Shown here piece after piece: positions 6,302 to 14,567 of a DNA stretch of 35,239 nt; positions within the stretch are counted from its first letter, which is position 1; each line of letters begins with the position of its first letter. The stretch spans positions 1 to 35,239 of the forward strand of contig DYKG01000035.1 of the NCBI GenBank assembly GCA_020722725.1, written 5' to 3'. Source of the DNA: Candidatus Methylomirabilis sp. GTDB lineage: Bacteria > Muiribacteriota > Ozemobacteria > Ozemobacterales > Ozemobacteraceae. The translations under genes and the position numbers were made by a program. Below the pieces are notes generated by a model that was not told where the DNA came from, made no database searches, and saw only the letters and a program-made list of their open reading frames with translations.

Positions 6302-8581
6302 ATGAACGACCGCAATTCTATCAACGCCATGTTACCGCTGATGCGGCTGAAATTGCGGTTGCTGATCAATACCTTCATCAACTGGAAAAGTGCTGGCAAA
6401 TTGCTGGCAGCGGTTTTTGTGATGCTGGTGAGCACCTATTCCGTATCTACGGGAGCGGCTGATCTGGTTTTTGCGATACGGGCCCTGCCTTTTGGGGAAT
6501 TTCTTCTGGAATGGGTTCTGGCACTGATCTGTCTGTATATGATCATGGTGGTGTTTACCGGCGATTTGCTGACCGGGCACAGCCTGAACACGGGTCAGAT
6601 GAGCTCTGATTTCGGTTATCTGATCAGCCTGCCGGTTCCGCCGTTGAGCCTGATCGGGGTAAAATTGCTTGAACGGCTGCTGACCGACTACATCGGGCTG
6701 CTGGTATTGCTAAGCGGTATTATGGGCGTAATTTTACGCCAGGGCTTTGCAATAACCGGTTTTATGGCGGGTCTGATCATTTACCTGCAAATCAGCCTGC
6801 TGATCGGAATGGCGATCAATCTGCTGACGGTCACGATGACCCGCTTCATGCGAACCACCAGCATCAATAATTTCTTTTCGCTGCTTGGCTATCTCAGCGC
6901 ATTTCTGACGCTTTTCCCATATCTGTTGCTCAGCAGTTTCCCGGGGCAATCGTTGCAGTATCTCATTGAGTTTTCCGATTCATTCACTTCACCTCTGTTC
7001 ACCGCCCTCGAGCCGATGCGCTGGCTCTCTGTGAGCCTGATCAACGGAGGGAACAGCGCTGAATTTCTATACTGGTCGATCTTCTGGGCAGCGCTGGTGC
7101 TTTCAGGCTGTTTTTGTTTCTATCTGATGATCAGCTGGAACTGGCTTACCTGCTCCCATTCGGCAGGCAGAAAACGCTTGGCTCCCGGCAAACGCTGGTT
7201 CAGCGGCTTCCTTCACAAAGAAATGCTGCTGTTGCGCAGTGATTTCAATGTATTGATCAACGCGATTTTCATGCCGGTCACCATCATCATTCTGGAAATC
7301 TATTTTTTCAGGCAGGCATTCAGTTTCACCGGCAGCCCGCAGGTTCTCAACATGATCTACGCAGCGGTCATCTATTTCTGCATGTTTGGCCCGATCAACG
7401 CGGTGGGCGCCGAAGGCAAGTCGATAGCGATCATCGAAAGCATGCCGATAAGCGCTTCCGAATTTCTGCTGCACAAATTTGCTTTCTGGCTGGTAATCGC
7501 TGAAGCACTCTTCATTCCCGCCACTTTTGCGGGCTATCATTTTCTGGGTTTCGCGGCTTTCATGCAAATCGATGCCATGTTTCGTGTTACCTTTTTCACT
7601 GCGGTCTGCGTGTGGGTTTCGGTAAACATTTCCGCCATTTTCGTAAATTTTGAGGGAAAAATTCTACAGCAGCGCTCAACTTTGAGCGGCAAAGCGGCTG
7701 CTCTGGCAATCATGCTGCTGGCCGCACCAATTAAGGAACTGGATGCGCTGAGCAGTTTCAATCTGCTGATTCTGGTCATTTCATTGATTGCCTTGCGCCA
7801 GATCGCTATTCATAGCCTCAATTTCAGGCTAGACCACGAAAATTCCGCCACCGCTGCGCACCTGATCATGCCCTATCTGCTGCTGATACTGCTGTTTATC
7901 GGAGCGGAAACCGCAGCGAGACAGTTTTTCAGAGCGGTTATTCCAGGCTACGATACGGGTTTGTGGACATGGATTATCGCCGGTATGTTCTTTATTCCCG
8001 GTGCGCTGGCCTGGGGCGGGCGGATTTTGTTTTCATCGGAAATATCCGAGTCATTTAAAAACGCGGTCAAAAAGACATCGATGCTGCAGCTGAGCAGCAC
8101 GTTGATCATCTGTACCGGTGCCGGAGTTGCTGCCAACGGCTTTATTCGCAGCTGGCCGGGGCTTTTTCAAAACCTGGGCAATGATGTTAGAGCGATGATT
8201 TACGGCGAAATCAGCGCTCCCCGGCTGGTATTGATGTTGAACAGCCCTTATCATGAGCGGGTCAGCCAGCTTTTCGAGCTGAGCCGATGGTTTACTGGCA
8301 CTCTGGTATTTTTACTGTTTATGACCTTTTTCGTTGAAATCATTTTTCGCGGCATCCTGTTGCAATCGCGATCCTTTCAGGGCTTCTGGCAGAATTTTGC
8401 GACGCTGGTAATCAGCATCTGTGCCAATGGGGTTTTTGCTCCGCGCGGTATTATAGCCTTTGCCATGATCAGCGGCCTGCTGTCTTATCTGCTGCAGAAA
8501 AAACTTGAGTGGTGGCCGGCCTGCTGGCTGTTTTCGGCAACCCTGGCAATCACTTCCTACATCGCCCTGATTTTTATTTAA
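6302..8581 (+). CDS. ABC-2 type permease fused to degenerate CPBP domain
   Basis: A 759-aa polytopic membrane protein with many hydrophobic segments. Residues 1 to about 560 resemble NatB/ABC-2 exporter permeases, including ISLPVPPLSLIGVKLLER and IAIIESMPISASEFLLHKF, each typical of the slow-exporter family. The last 120 residues or so resemble a CPBP (CAAX protease/Abi) domain: VEIIFRGILLQ at 678-688 corresponds to the EExxxR motif, but the first Glu is Val. The later family histidines are not visible (ANGVFAPRG, CWLFSATLA). So the CPBP part is probably not a working protease. No ABC ATPase gene is adjacent. It is co-transcribed with the HExxH gene upstream. Confidence 0.8.
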   Translation: MNDRNSINAMLPLMRLKLRLLINTFINWKSAGKLLAAVFVMLVSTYSVSTGAADLVFAIRALPFGEFLLEWVLALICLYMIMVVFTGDLLTGHSLNTGQMSSDFGYLISLPVPPLSLIGVKLLERLLTDYIGLLVLLSGIMGVILRQGFAITGFMAGLIIYLQISLLIGMAINLLTVTMTRFMRTTSINNFFSLLGYLSAFLTLFPYLLLSSFPGQSLQYLIEFSDSFTSPLFTALEPMRWLSVSLINGGNSAEFLYWSIFWAALVLSGCFCFYLMISWNWLTCSHSAGRKRLAPGKRWFSGFLHKEMLLLRSDFNVLINAIFMPVTIIILEIYFFRQAFSFTGSPQVLNMIYAAVIYFCMFGPINAVGAEGKSIAIIESMPISASEFLLHKFAFWLVIAEALFIPATFAGYHFLGFAAFMQIDAMFRVTFFTAVCVWVSVNISAIFVNFEGKILQQRSTLSGKAAALAIMLLAAPIKELDALSSFNLLILVISLIALRQIAIHSLNFRLDHENSATAAHLIMPYLLLILLFIGAETAARQFFRAVIPGYDTGLWTWIIAGMFFIPGALAWGGRILFSSEISESFKNAVKKTSMLQLSSTLIICTGAGVAANGFIRSWPGLFQNLGNDVRAMIYGEISAPRLVLMLNSPYHERVSQLFELSRWFTGTLVFLLFMTFFVEIIFRGILLQSRSFQGFWQNFATLVISICANGVFAPRGIIAFAMISGLLSYLLQKKLEWWPACWLFSATLAITSYIALIFI

Positions 8582-8648
8582 AAAAACCTCTTGCCATAAA
8601 TTGAAGTTTTTATACTTTTTGTGGTTATGCTTCTCGACGGAGGTTTGT

Positions 8649-9188
8649 ATGTACAATGCGAAACTGTTGCTGATGTTCAGTTTCCTGATCTGCTCAGTGG
8701 CGGTAATCGCCGCGCAGAACCTGGATTTCAATATTGACGAGTGGGAATCGGTGTCACAGACATCGATGAGCCCCGATACCGCCTACGCCCATTCGGGGCC
8801 GATCGTTGCCGCAGGGCAATATGACCGCAATGCCGATGGTCGGGTCGATCTGATCGTTGCCGACCGCGATGGCAGCGGGCACGGTGATTACTGGGCCACT
8901 GACCGCAATTTCGACAGCCGATTCGATGACTATCAGTATGATCGCAATTTCGACGGGCGCATTGATCAGTGGGAATACGACATCGACCATGATGGCATAT
9001 CCGACAAGATCTATGTAGATTCAGACCGCGACGGCAAAGCGGAAATGTATGCAACCCTCAACCCGATAACCCGCACCTATACCTGGTATGGCAATGTGGC
9101 AACTTCGCAGGCAGCCAGCCAGATGGCGTTTCCACCGCTATCAACAAGCAAGAAATACCGTGGCGGCAAAGTGGGTGACTCCGACTGA
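8649..9188 (+). CDS. Exported protein with EF-hand-like Asp repeats
   Basis: A 179-aa protein. The signal peptide covers residues 1-22 (LICSVAVIAAQ), and GGAGG lies 5 nt before the ATG at 8649; a longer upstream ATG start at 8601 has no RBS. Residues 57-131 hold about six tandem D-x-[DN]-x-D-G-x-x-D units (DRNADGRVD, DRNFDGRID, DHDGISD, DSDRDGKAE), like the calcium loops of dockerin or thrombospondin type-3 repeats. Calcium binding outside the cytoplasm is likely from the motif, but the biological role is unknown. There is no other domain; the C-terminus is short and polar. Confidence 0.82.
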   Translation: MYNAKLLLMFSFLICSVAVIAAQNLDFNIDEWESVSQTSMSPDTAYAHSGPIVAAGQYDRNADGRVDLIVADRDGSGHGDYWATDRNFDSRFDDYQYDRNFDGRIDQWEYDIDHDGISDKIYVDSDRDGKAEMYATLNPITRTYTWYGNVATSQAASQMAFPPLSTSKKYRGGKVGDSD

Positions 9189-9241
9189 TTTGGCAGGATC
9201 CGTTTCATTCTCAATATTCCCCGCTTCAGGCTCATAATTGC

Positions 9242-9271
9242 TTGAAGTTTCCCGGCAGAGAAGCTTATAAT
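9242..9271 (+). promoter_or_regulatory. Promoter nested in a hairpin before the 9309 gene
   Basis: TTGAAG (9242-9247), an 18-nt spacer and TATAAT (9266-9271). The -10 lies in the loop of the large inverted repeat 9251-9298. Transcription would start near 9278, giving a leader of about 30 nt. Confidence 0.55.
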
Positions 9272-9308
9272 TGGTGACAATATAAGTTATCTGCCGGGGT
9301 TTTTCTTT
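9251..9308 (+). terminator. Terminator-like hairpin abutting a start codon
   Basis: CCCGGCAGA (9251-9259) pairs perfectly with TCTGCCGGG (9290-9298). Inside the loop CTTATA can pair with TATAAG. Directly after come TTTTT and TTT, then the ATG at 9309. It would end transcripts from the EF-hand-like gene just before the next start codon. The TATAAT promoter lies in its loop. Confidence 0.6.
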
Positions 9309-10604
9309 ATGTCAAAACGCGTTTTTTCAGCAGCTTTCATTCTATTTCTGTGCCTGCCGATGGCGGGCGCGGGCGAAATCATTGCCACCCCGGGTGCGGC
9401 AATCGAAGCGACCTCTGAAAGCGCGGTTACAAGTGCGGCAGAAGAAATTTCGCGGGCTGAGGAGCCTGTCAATGATGTGTCATCTGGAACCAGCGAGGTT
9501 CTGGCACCGGTTGAGCCTGATAAAGTGCTGGTCAATCCGTGGGTTGGTGGTGAAGAGGCCGAGCTGGCCAGGCTATTGCCGCTCAACTGGCTGCTGCATG
9601 ACAAGCTGGCGCAGAAGCGCAGGGTCGGGCTGGCCATTTCCCTGACCGGAAAAAGCTCGCGGGTGCTGCGCAGTGAAACCGAGCTGCTGCTGCGTGATCC
9701 TGGTTTTGGCAATATGTATTCGGGGCTTTGTGTTATGCCCAGGCTTCTGCAAAGCCATATCAAAAGCAGTGTTTCTCTGGCCAGAATTCTGATGGCACGG
9801 CTGGCGAAGAATCATATCAGCACCATTGAAGCGCTGGTTGGTCTTGAAATCGAGCTGGAAAACAGCCGTAAAGCGCTTTCGGTGGCAGAAGATTTTCTTT
9901 CGGCGCTGAATTGTCAGCTCAAAGAATTTCAAACGGTTATCGACCGGCGCACCCGCCTTTCTGAGCTGCATAATGTCATTCGCAGCCACAGTCGTGAGCT
10001 GATGGCGGTGATTTCTGCCCAGATTGCCCGGTTACAGACGATTTTTGCGCAACATCGGCTCAATCTTGATGGCGCAGCGGTGCAGACCGTTTATTTGCGT
10101 CAGATTTCTGAGGAGAGCCGGATTAAGTTTGCGGCAAGAATAGCACGCATAGTGACATTTCTCGATGACAGCCAGGCAAAGCTTGAAGATTATCATTACC
10201 ACCTGATCTTTTTCGCATTGAAAATCAAAGAGGCGGTTAATGCACATCTCGAAGAATTTGAGAAAATGGCGCTGGCCGTTGATAAGAATCGGTTTCATAT
10301 TGTCAGGGCCGCTGAAAAGGATTTTCCCATGCGCGATTTAAACCCGCAGCAGACCGGCAAATTTCTCTTAAAAGAGCATCTTGGTGCTATTTTTCGGTTA
10401 ATGCAGCAGCAGTTCAAACACAAAGCCGCCCTTAATACCGGTAAAGAAGAAACCACCCTTTTCGAAAAAGAATTCGTCGATCTTCTGCTTGCCATTGACG
10501 GTGACTTGAGCTTGTTTTCAAGTTATTCAGAACTTTTCGACACAATTTACAACCCTGAAAAACATGAAGAAAAAGCCAAAGACCCCCTCATCAGAAGAGA
10601 TTGA
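9309..10604 (+). CDS. Exported helical/coiled-coil protein, unknown
   Basis: A 431-aa protein with an SPI signal (MSKRVFSAAFILFLCLPMAGAG), an acidic Ala/Glu/Ser/Val-rich linker to about residue 75, then long Leu/Glu/Arg/Lys-rich helices likely to form coiled coils. No catalytic motif is seen and the family is not recognised. The ATG is preceded only by a weak GGGG and a T-run that belongs to the adjacent terminator-like hairpin. The reading frame ends RRD at 10604, but the +1 frame continues with a Lys/Glu-rich stretch, so the natural C-terminus may be longer. Confidence 0.8.
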   Translation: MSKRVFSAAFILFLCLPMAGAGEIIATPGAAIEATSESAVTSAAEEISRAEEPVNDVSSGTSEVLAPVEPDKVLVNPWVGGEEAELARLLPLNWLLHDKLAQKRRVGLAISLTGKSSRVLRSETELLLRDPGFGNMYSGLCVMPRLLQSHIKSSVSLARILMARLAKNHISTIEALVGLEIELENSRKALSVAEDFLSALNCQLKEFQTVIDRRTRLSELHNVIRSHSRELMAVISAQIARLQTIFAQHRLNLDGAAVQTVYLRQISEESRIKFAARIARIVTFLDDSQAKLEDYHYHLIFFALKIKEAVNAHLEEFEKMALAVDKNRFHIVRAAEKDFPMRDLNPQQTGKFLLKEHLGAIFRLMQQQFKHKAALNTGKEETTLFEKEFVDLLLAIDGDLSLFSSYSELFDTIYNPEKHEEKAKDPLIRRD

Positions 10605-10662
10605 ATCTTCAGACGAAACCAAAGAAGAAGTTTTAAAAGCCCAAGAGCCTGGCAGGAATTGA
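10564..10662 (+). CDS. Short Lys/Glu-rich ORF overlapping the 9309 gene's end
   Basis: An ATG-started 32-codon frame, offset by +1 from the preceding gene, encoding a charged peptide (MKKKPKTPSSEEIESSDETK...). Its composition looks coding and would suit the tail of the upstream protein. It could be a true small protein, a frameshifted tail or chance. No RBS is visible. Confidence 0.25.
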   Translation: MKKKPKTPSSEEIESSDETKEEVLKAQEPGRN

Positions 10663-11080
10663 GGCGAAATTTACGCCCGAGTTGGCTATTTTTTTGCTAA
10701 TCTCTCAGACCGGCGTTGATTTCTTTTTGAGATTCTTTGTGCGCCTGGTGCCTTAGTAAAAGCTTTTTGGGGAAAGAGATCCTTCAGATCCGATTCATTT
10801 TGAAATGCCATAAATAATACCGTTCCCTCGAGAAACAAATGTATTATAATTATCTGAAGCTGGCCTGGGCAGTGGCCGGCCCCTACGAATATTTCTTCCG
10901 TGAACCGCATTAAACAATAAATAGCATAAATCAGAGATAATTAGATGTTTTATAGTGTTTTTTATTGATTTTTGCCATTATTTTCATTAAAACACTTATA
11001 TTTACCAATAATAGTCGTAAACTTCCTATTCAATTTCGTCGATAGAATTAACGGACAGGGTTAAAAAGGCCCATTCATTG
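10605..11080. other. Non-coding stretch with repeat A and AT-rich leader
   Basis: It holds a repeat-family-A copy (10851-10905) and an AT-rich region. An 8-bp inverted repeat (AGTGTTTT at 10954-10961 with AAAACACT at 10989-10996) lies upstream of the gene at 11093 and may be regulatory. The minus-strand frame over the repeat does not look like a gene. Confidence 0.45.
10851..10905 (+). repeat. Dispersed repeat A, copy 1
   Basis: Begins TATCTGAAGC and ends GGCCCCTACGAATATTTC followed by TTCCGTGAAC. It aligns over about 55 nt with 29676-29730 and with the minus strand of 13856-13911. Confidence 0.75.
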
Positions 11081-11092
11081 CAAGGAGGCAAT

Positions 11093-12022
11093 ATGAATAT
11101 CCAATTTCCCCTAGACCAAGGATGGTCAAGACTGGAAAAGCTCAACCAGCTTTTCGAAAAGGGCACAGACAAGGCGGCCACCGGCGAACTGCCGGCCAAA
11201 CCAAAGCTTGAGCGCGACACTTTCCAAAAATCAGCGCCCGCTGCCACTGAAGCCCCAACCAATGCCACTTTACCCGCTAATGGCGAACTCAATATTTCGT
11301 TTCAGTTCAATCTGTTCTACGAACTTTCGAGCAAAGTCGAAGCAAAAATGGGTCAATCAGGCGCCGATCGTTTCGCCGAACTGAGCGGATCGGTTGCCGA
11401 AACTTTTGCCGGCAGTTTCGATCTCAAAATCGACGGCGTCGGGTCATTCATGAAAAACACTGACAGCGCTCTGAAAGTATCTCCCGAAACTACCAATGAA
11501 TTCTTCGATGCAGTTGAAGGCCTGGCCGATCTTAGCCCCAAAGCCCTCGAAAATTTTCTTGGCGAAACCGAAGATTTCTTTAACGAACTCGAAAACACCT
11601 ATGGCGAAGCCGGTGGAACATTCGATCAGATTAAAGAACAAATGCAGCAGCAGGCCACCGCATTTTTTGCCGATGTGGAAAATGCCAGAGAACAGGCATT
11701 GAAAGGATTTGAAGCCCCTGCCGAAGATGCCGTTGCAGCAGAAGAAGGCGCTGCCGCTTTACCCGCAGCTGAATCCGGCGAAGCTACTGCTGAAAAGGCA
11801 GAAAGCTCAAAGCCTGGAATGATTAAACTGGTTTTCAAACCCGACCTGCTCATTCCCCAGGATAACTACCAGGATTTCCTGAAAAAATTCATTGATTACA
11901 CTGAAAAATTCAGGCAGCAGATGTTTGAAAGTCTGTTTAACCGTAAAAATGCAGCCAAAGAAACCGAATCTCAACCGAACCAGGAACTGAACCAGCTGTT
12001 CAAAGTCGCTGAAACGGCCTGA
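11093..12022 (+). CDS. Acidic cytoplasmic protein, unknown family
   Basis: A 309-aa protein with a strong AAGGAGG at 11081-11087, which fixes the start at 11093 (MNIQFPLDQGWSRLEKL). There is no signal peptide or membrane segment. It has a Pro/Ala/Thr-rich linker around residues 25-65, a helical acidic middle (FDAVEGLADLSPKALENFLG), an Ala/Glu linker around 205-240, and an amphipathic C-terminal helix region. The modular linker-helix layout resembles structural or scaffolding proteins; no family is recognised. A strong terminator follows, so it is probably monocistronic. Confidence 0.8.
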   Translation: MNIQFPLDQGWSRLEKLNQLFEKGTDKAATGELPAKPKLERDTFQKSAPAATEAPTNATLPANGELNISFQFNLFYELSSKVEAKMGQSGADRFAELSGSVAETFAGSFDLKIDGVGSFMKNTDSALKVSPETTNEFFDAVEGLADLSPKALENFLGETEDFFNELENTYGEAGGTFDQIKEQMQQQATAFFADVENAREQALKGFEAPAEDAVAAEEGAAALPAAESGEATAEKAESSKPGMIKLVFKPDLLIPQDNYQDFLKKFIDYTEKFRQQMFESLFNRKNAAKETESQPNQELNQLFKVAETA

Positions 12023-12068
12023 CCGTTTGTTTTTATTCCTGGTTCCGGTATCTAATTCCTCCCGAATC

Positions 12069-12107
12069 AATTCTCGGAGCAGCTTTGTGCTGCTCTGAAT
12101 TTGTTTT
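12069..12107 (+). terminator. Terminator after the acidic-protein gene
   Basis: GAGCAGC (12077-12083) pairs with GCTGCTC (12089-12095), extended outward by AATTC/GAATT, and is followed by TTGTTTT. It lies about 50 bp past the stop at 12022. Confidence 0.75.
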
Positions 12108-12123
12108 AGGAAAGTATCTTCAT

Positions 12124-12160
12124 CGGTTGCTTCGACCTTTTAAAGAGGCTTAGCAACCGT
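12124..12160 (+). repeat. Dispersed repeat B, copy 1
   Basis: An imperfect palindrome CGGTTGCTTCGACC...GGCTTAGCAACCG. It shares the CGGT-TTCGAC...GCTYA-ACCG frame with the copies at 23410 and 29767. Confidence 0.6.
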
Positions 12161-12203
12161 AAAAATTTAACGGTCAGGGTTGATCAATTTTGAGTTATGC
12201 TGA

Positions 12204-12656
12204 TTAAAATGATTTCCAGTATTTGATTGCGGCTTCGCCGTTGGCGTAATAAAAGGGCAAATAGCCGGTTTCGCTGTATCCGTTCTTTTCAAACATTCGC
12301 CGAGAGGGCTTATTGCCTTCACGCACTTCAGCGGTGGTTTTTGCCATTCCCATTTTTTTGAACCAGTTCTCAATTTCGAGCAGTAGTGTGGTTCCCAGGC
12401 CTTTATGCCTGATATCGCCGGCAACCCCGATCTTATAGACCCTTCCCGAGGGCACTTTGAAATTTCTGATCAACCCGATCACTTCTCCGATTAACCGGCC
12501 GTCATCGTCTCTTACAAGCAATGTCAGAGATGTGGGCGAGAGCATGAGATGGCGCAGAGACCATCTTTTGAACTGGTCTTCCGGGCGTTTGAAAACCTTT
12601 TTTTCAAAAACCATCAGTTCGTCGAGATCTTTTGGATGTGCTTTAGCTATTTTCAT
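12204..12656 (-). CDS. GNAT-family N-acetyltransferase (RimI-like)
   Basis: A 150-aa GNAT fold. Motif A, the acetyl-CoA pyrophosphate loop, is RHKGLGT at residues 83-89; the following NKPSRRMFEKNGY is the usual motif B. The layout resembles RimI-type protein acetyltransferases, but the substrate cannot be read from sequence. The ATG at 12656 has AGGA at 6 nt spacing; a GTG one codon earlier is spaced worse. It is a stand-alone gene, divergent from the membrane protein gene at 12741. Confidence 0.9.
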   Translation of the reverse strand: MKIAKAHPKDLDELMVFEKKVFKRPEDQFKRWSLRHLMLSPTSLTLLVRDDDGRLIGEVIGLIRNFKVPSGRVYKIGVAGDIRHKGLGTTLLLEIENWFKKMGMAKTTAEVREGNKPSRRMFEKNGYSETGYLPFYYANGEAAIKYWKSF

Positions 12657-12725
12657 CACATTTCCTGCATCGTTTTTTTTATTTTATCACAAACTACCAC
12701 CTACTCGATTGCCAATGAAAAAATA

Positions 12726-12734
12726 TGTTAGAAT
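12726..12734 (+). promoter_or_regulatory. Extended -10 of a probably leaderless gene
   Basis: TGTTAGAAT (TGnTAnaaT form) ends 6 nt before the ATG at 12741, so transcription would begin at or beside the start codon. No Shine-Dalgarno is present. Confidence 0.5.
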
Positions 12735-12740
12735 TACTGT

Positions 12741-13391
12741 ATGGAAAAAAGCCCATTTCATAGCCCCATTCAGGATTTTCTGCTGCCGGCATGTTTCGTT
12801 GACCTGCTGGCTGCCGTCGCTTTTTCCGCCTGGTTTTATCAGGGCGGCGGATTTGCAGCATTATTGCTTCTGCTTATCAGCACCGTATATTTTCTTTTTG
12901 GGTTCTGGCTTTTTCTGAATTTTTCGTGCGAACTTGGCCTTTCTCTCGATGATCGGTCGATTCAAATGATCTACCGGGTCGGGCCATGGAGCAAAAGCAT
13001 TGAAGTCTGTCGATTTGCCGACGCTGCCGCTTTCTACGTTCAGGGGCGGCAGAATCGAGCTCGAATACACACATGGTGGACTTACGCACTGTTTATAAGA
13101 AAGCACAACGGTTCAGCAATCAGGTTAAGCGACTGGTATGATCGTGACCCGTTAAAAGCCAATCGATTGGGGCAGAAATTCTCGGATTTGTCTCAGTTAC
13201 CATTTTTTTCGGCGCAGGAAGAAAAAGTTACAGTTATCGACCACATGGGCACTCAGATGAGCGCAAGTTATCGTGACTGGTCAGCAAAAGATGTGGCCAG
13301 GGAATTCGGCAGCAGCATTATTCTTGCTTTTATGATGATCAGCGCAATTTTCGGATTCATCGCGGCTATGGTGCTGATTTTAAGTCAATAG
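12741..13391 (+). CDS. Small membrane protein with PH-like central region
   Basis: A 216-aa protein. Two N-terminal membrane helices (about 13-32 and 36-60), a soluble stretch of about 130 residues with beta-rich character (DDRSIQMIYRVGPW, SAIRLSDWYDRD), and a C-terminal helix (about 190-214). The middle suggests a PH-like membrane-associated fold, but this is appearance only. The start lacks an RBS and sits 6 nt after an extended -10, suggesting leaderless translation. Its stop is 1 nt from the end of the convergent YyaL remnant. Confidence 0.78.
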   Translation: MEKSPFHSPIQDFLLPACFVDLLAAVAFSAWFYQGGGFAALLLLLISTVYFLFGFWLFLNFSCELGLSLDDRSIQMIYRVGPWSKSIEVCRFADAAAFYVQGRQNRARIHTWWTYALFIRKHNGSAIRLSDWYDRDPLKANRLGQKFSDLSQLPFFSAQEEKVTVIDHMGTQMSASYRDWSAKDVAREFGSSIILAFMMISAIFGFIAAMVLILSQ

Positions 13392-13392
13392 T

Positions 13393-13890
13393 TTAAAACA
13401 ATTGTTTGCTTAAAATTTTTTCAAGACCAGGCACATCTTGAACCAAAGCAGGGCAGCTGAAGCCTTCGCAGACTCTTGCTTCCGGCCATTTTTCAGGCTT
13501 CATTTCAGCTGCCGCCGGCAGGATTGCTTCGATGGCGGCTTTTTCCGCATCATTTCTTATGACTACCAGTGACATTCCCGGCAACCAATGCCGATTAACC
13601 GCCTTGATCATTTCTTCAGCTTGATGGGAACCAGCAAACAGCACAATGCTCGCCGGCGGGTTTACCAGAAGATCGAATGCGGTCAGATGCCGGGTAAACC
13701 CTGAAGGAGCCTGTTTGATTAACTGTCCGGCCCGTTCGACGATCGCCGATGCGGTTTCAACATGATCGGAATTTCCGGTCAAATGGCCAATCTGAATGGC
13801 ATTAATCGCCAGTTGGGCCAGGGACGAGGGCATAGCCCCGTCATACTGGTTATACGAATCACAGAAGAAATATTCGCGGGGGCCGACCAC
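13393..13890 (-). pseudogene. C-terminal remnant of a YyaL/DUF255 protein
   Basis: A 165-codon frame matching only the last quarter of YyaL/SSP411-type proteins (thioredoxin-like DUF255 domain plus a six-hairpin region, about 650-750 aa). Seen here are the conserved YDGAMPSSLAQLAINAI near its start and the final CEGFSCPALVQDVPGLEKIL, where the family has C-x4-C-x2-P. The thioredoxin domain and most of the barrel are missing. The frame starts at a GTG inside dispersed repeat A (13856-13911), so its first dozen residues come from the repeat. The methyltransferase gene lies just upstream. It is almost certainly a truncated relic, though it could still be expressed with the upstream genes. Confidence 0.75.
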
Positions 13891-13911
13891 AGTTTCGACC
13901 CGCTTTAAATC
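13856..13911 (-). repeat. Dispersed repeat A, copy 2, at the yyaL break
   Basis: The minus strand reads TTTAAAGCGGGTCGAAAC...GGTCGGCCCCCGCGAATATTTC and then TTCTGTGATTC, aligning with copies at 10851 and 29676. The homology of the YyaL remnant ends within it. Confidence 0.75.
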
Positions 13912-13955
13912 GTAGTGTCATGAACGAATTAAGTATAAATGGTATTGTTGATGTT

Positions 13956-14567
13956 TCAGGATTTTTCGAGAAAATAACTGATCCAGCTGATGCCATCGCG
14001 GCCGGCACCGTCGGGTTCTTCAGTGCCAGTCCGGGCAGCAAAACCGTTCTGCCTGAACATTGCAACCCATAAATCGGCAGGCATGACGTTAAAAACACGT
14101 CCATGTTCATCGATGCCTTCATGGTTAACATCGTCGCGGCGTGCCGGCACTGAAACCACGCCACGCCCGCCCGGAACCAGCACCCGATGTAATTCGGTCA
14201 AAATCCCGGCGATTTCGTCATCAGCAAAGTGCATCAGACAGGCTACCGAGTAAAAACCGTCGAACTGATGATCTTTAAAGGGAAGCAGCCCCGGCAGCCT
14301 GAGAAAATGCAGGTGGCTTTGCAGCTCTGGATGCAGTATGGCTGCTTCATCCAGCAGATTCCGGCATCCATCAAGAGCTTCTACCCGATATCCGGCCGAC
14401 ACCGCCTTTGCCGCATCACGCCCGGAGCCACAGCCAATTTCCAGCAAACCGGCACCAGGCGAAAAGTAATTAAAAAGCTCTTCATAAAATCGGTCGAGCC
14501 GTGCGCTTTCGTAACGGGCGCAAAGCTCGACCGCGTGTTTTTCGTAATAACTAAGGGTTCGGGTCAC
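13956..14567 (-). CDS. Class I SAM-dependent methyltransferase
   Basis: A 203-aa protein. Motif I is LLEIGCGSGR at residues 41-50; the later VACLMHFADDEIAGILTEL and LVPGGRGVVSVP fit motifs of Methyltransf_11-type enzymes. The substrate is unknown. The GTG start overlaps the acetate kinase stop as GTGA (14564-14567), so translation is coupled to ackA. The length is normal for the fold. Confidence 0.88.
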   Translation of the reverse strand: MTRTLSYYEKHAVELCARYESARLDRFYEELFNYFSPGAGLLEIGCGSGRDAAKAVSAGYRVEALDGCRNLLDEAAILHPELQSHLHFLRLPGLLPFKDHQFDGFYSVACLMHFADDEIAGILTELHRVLVPGGRGVVSVPARRDDVNHEGIDEHGRVFNVMPADLWVAMFRQNGFAARTGTEEPDGAGRDGISWISYFLEKS

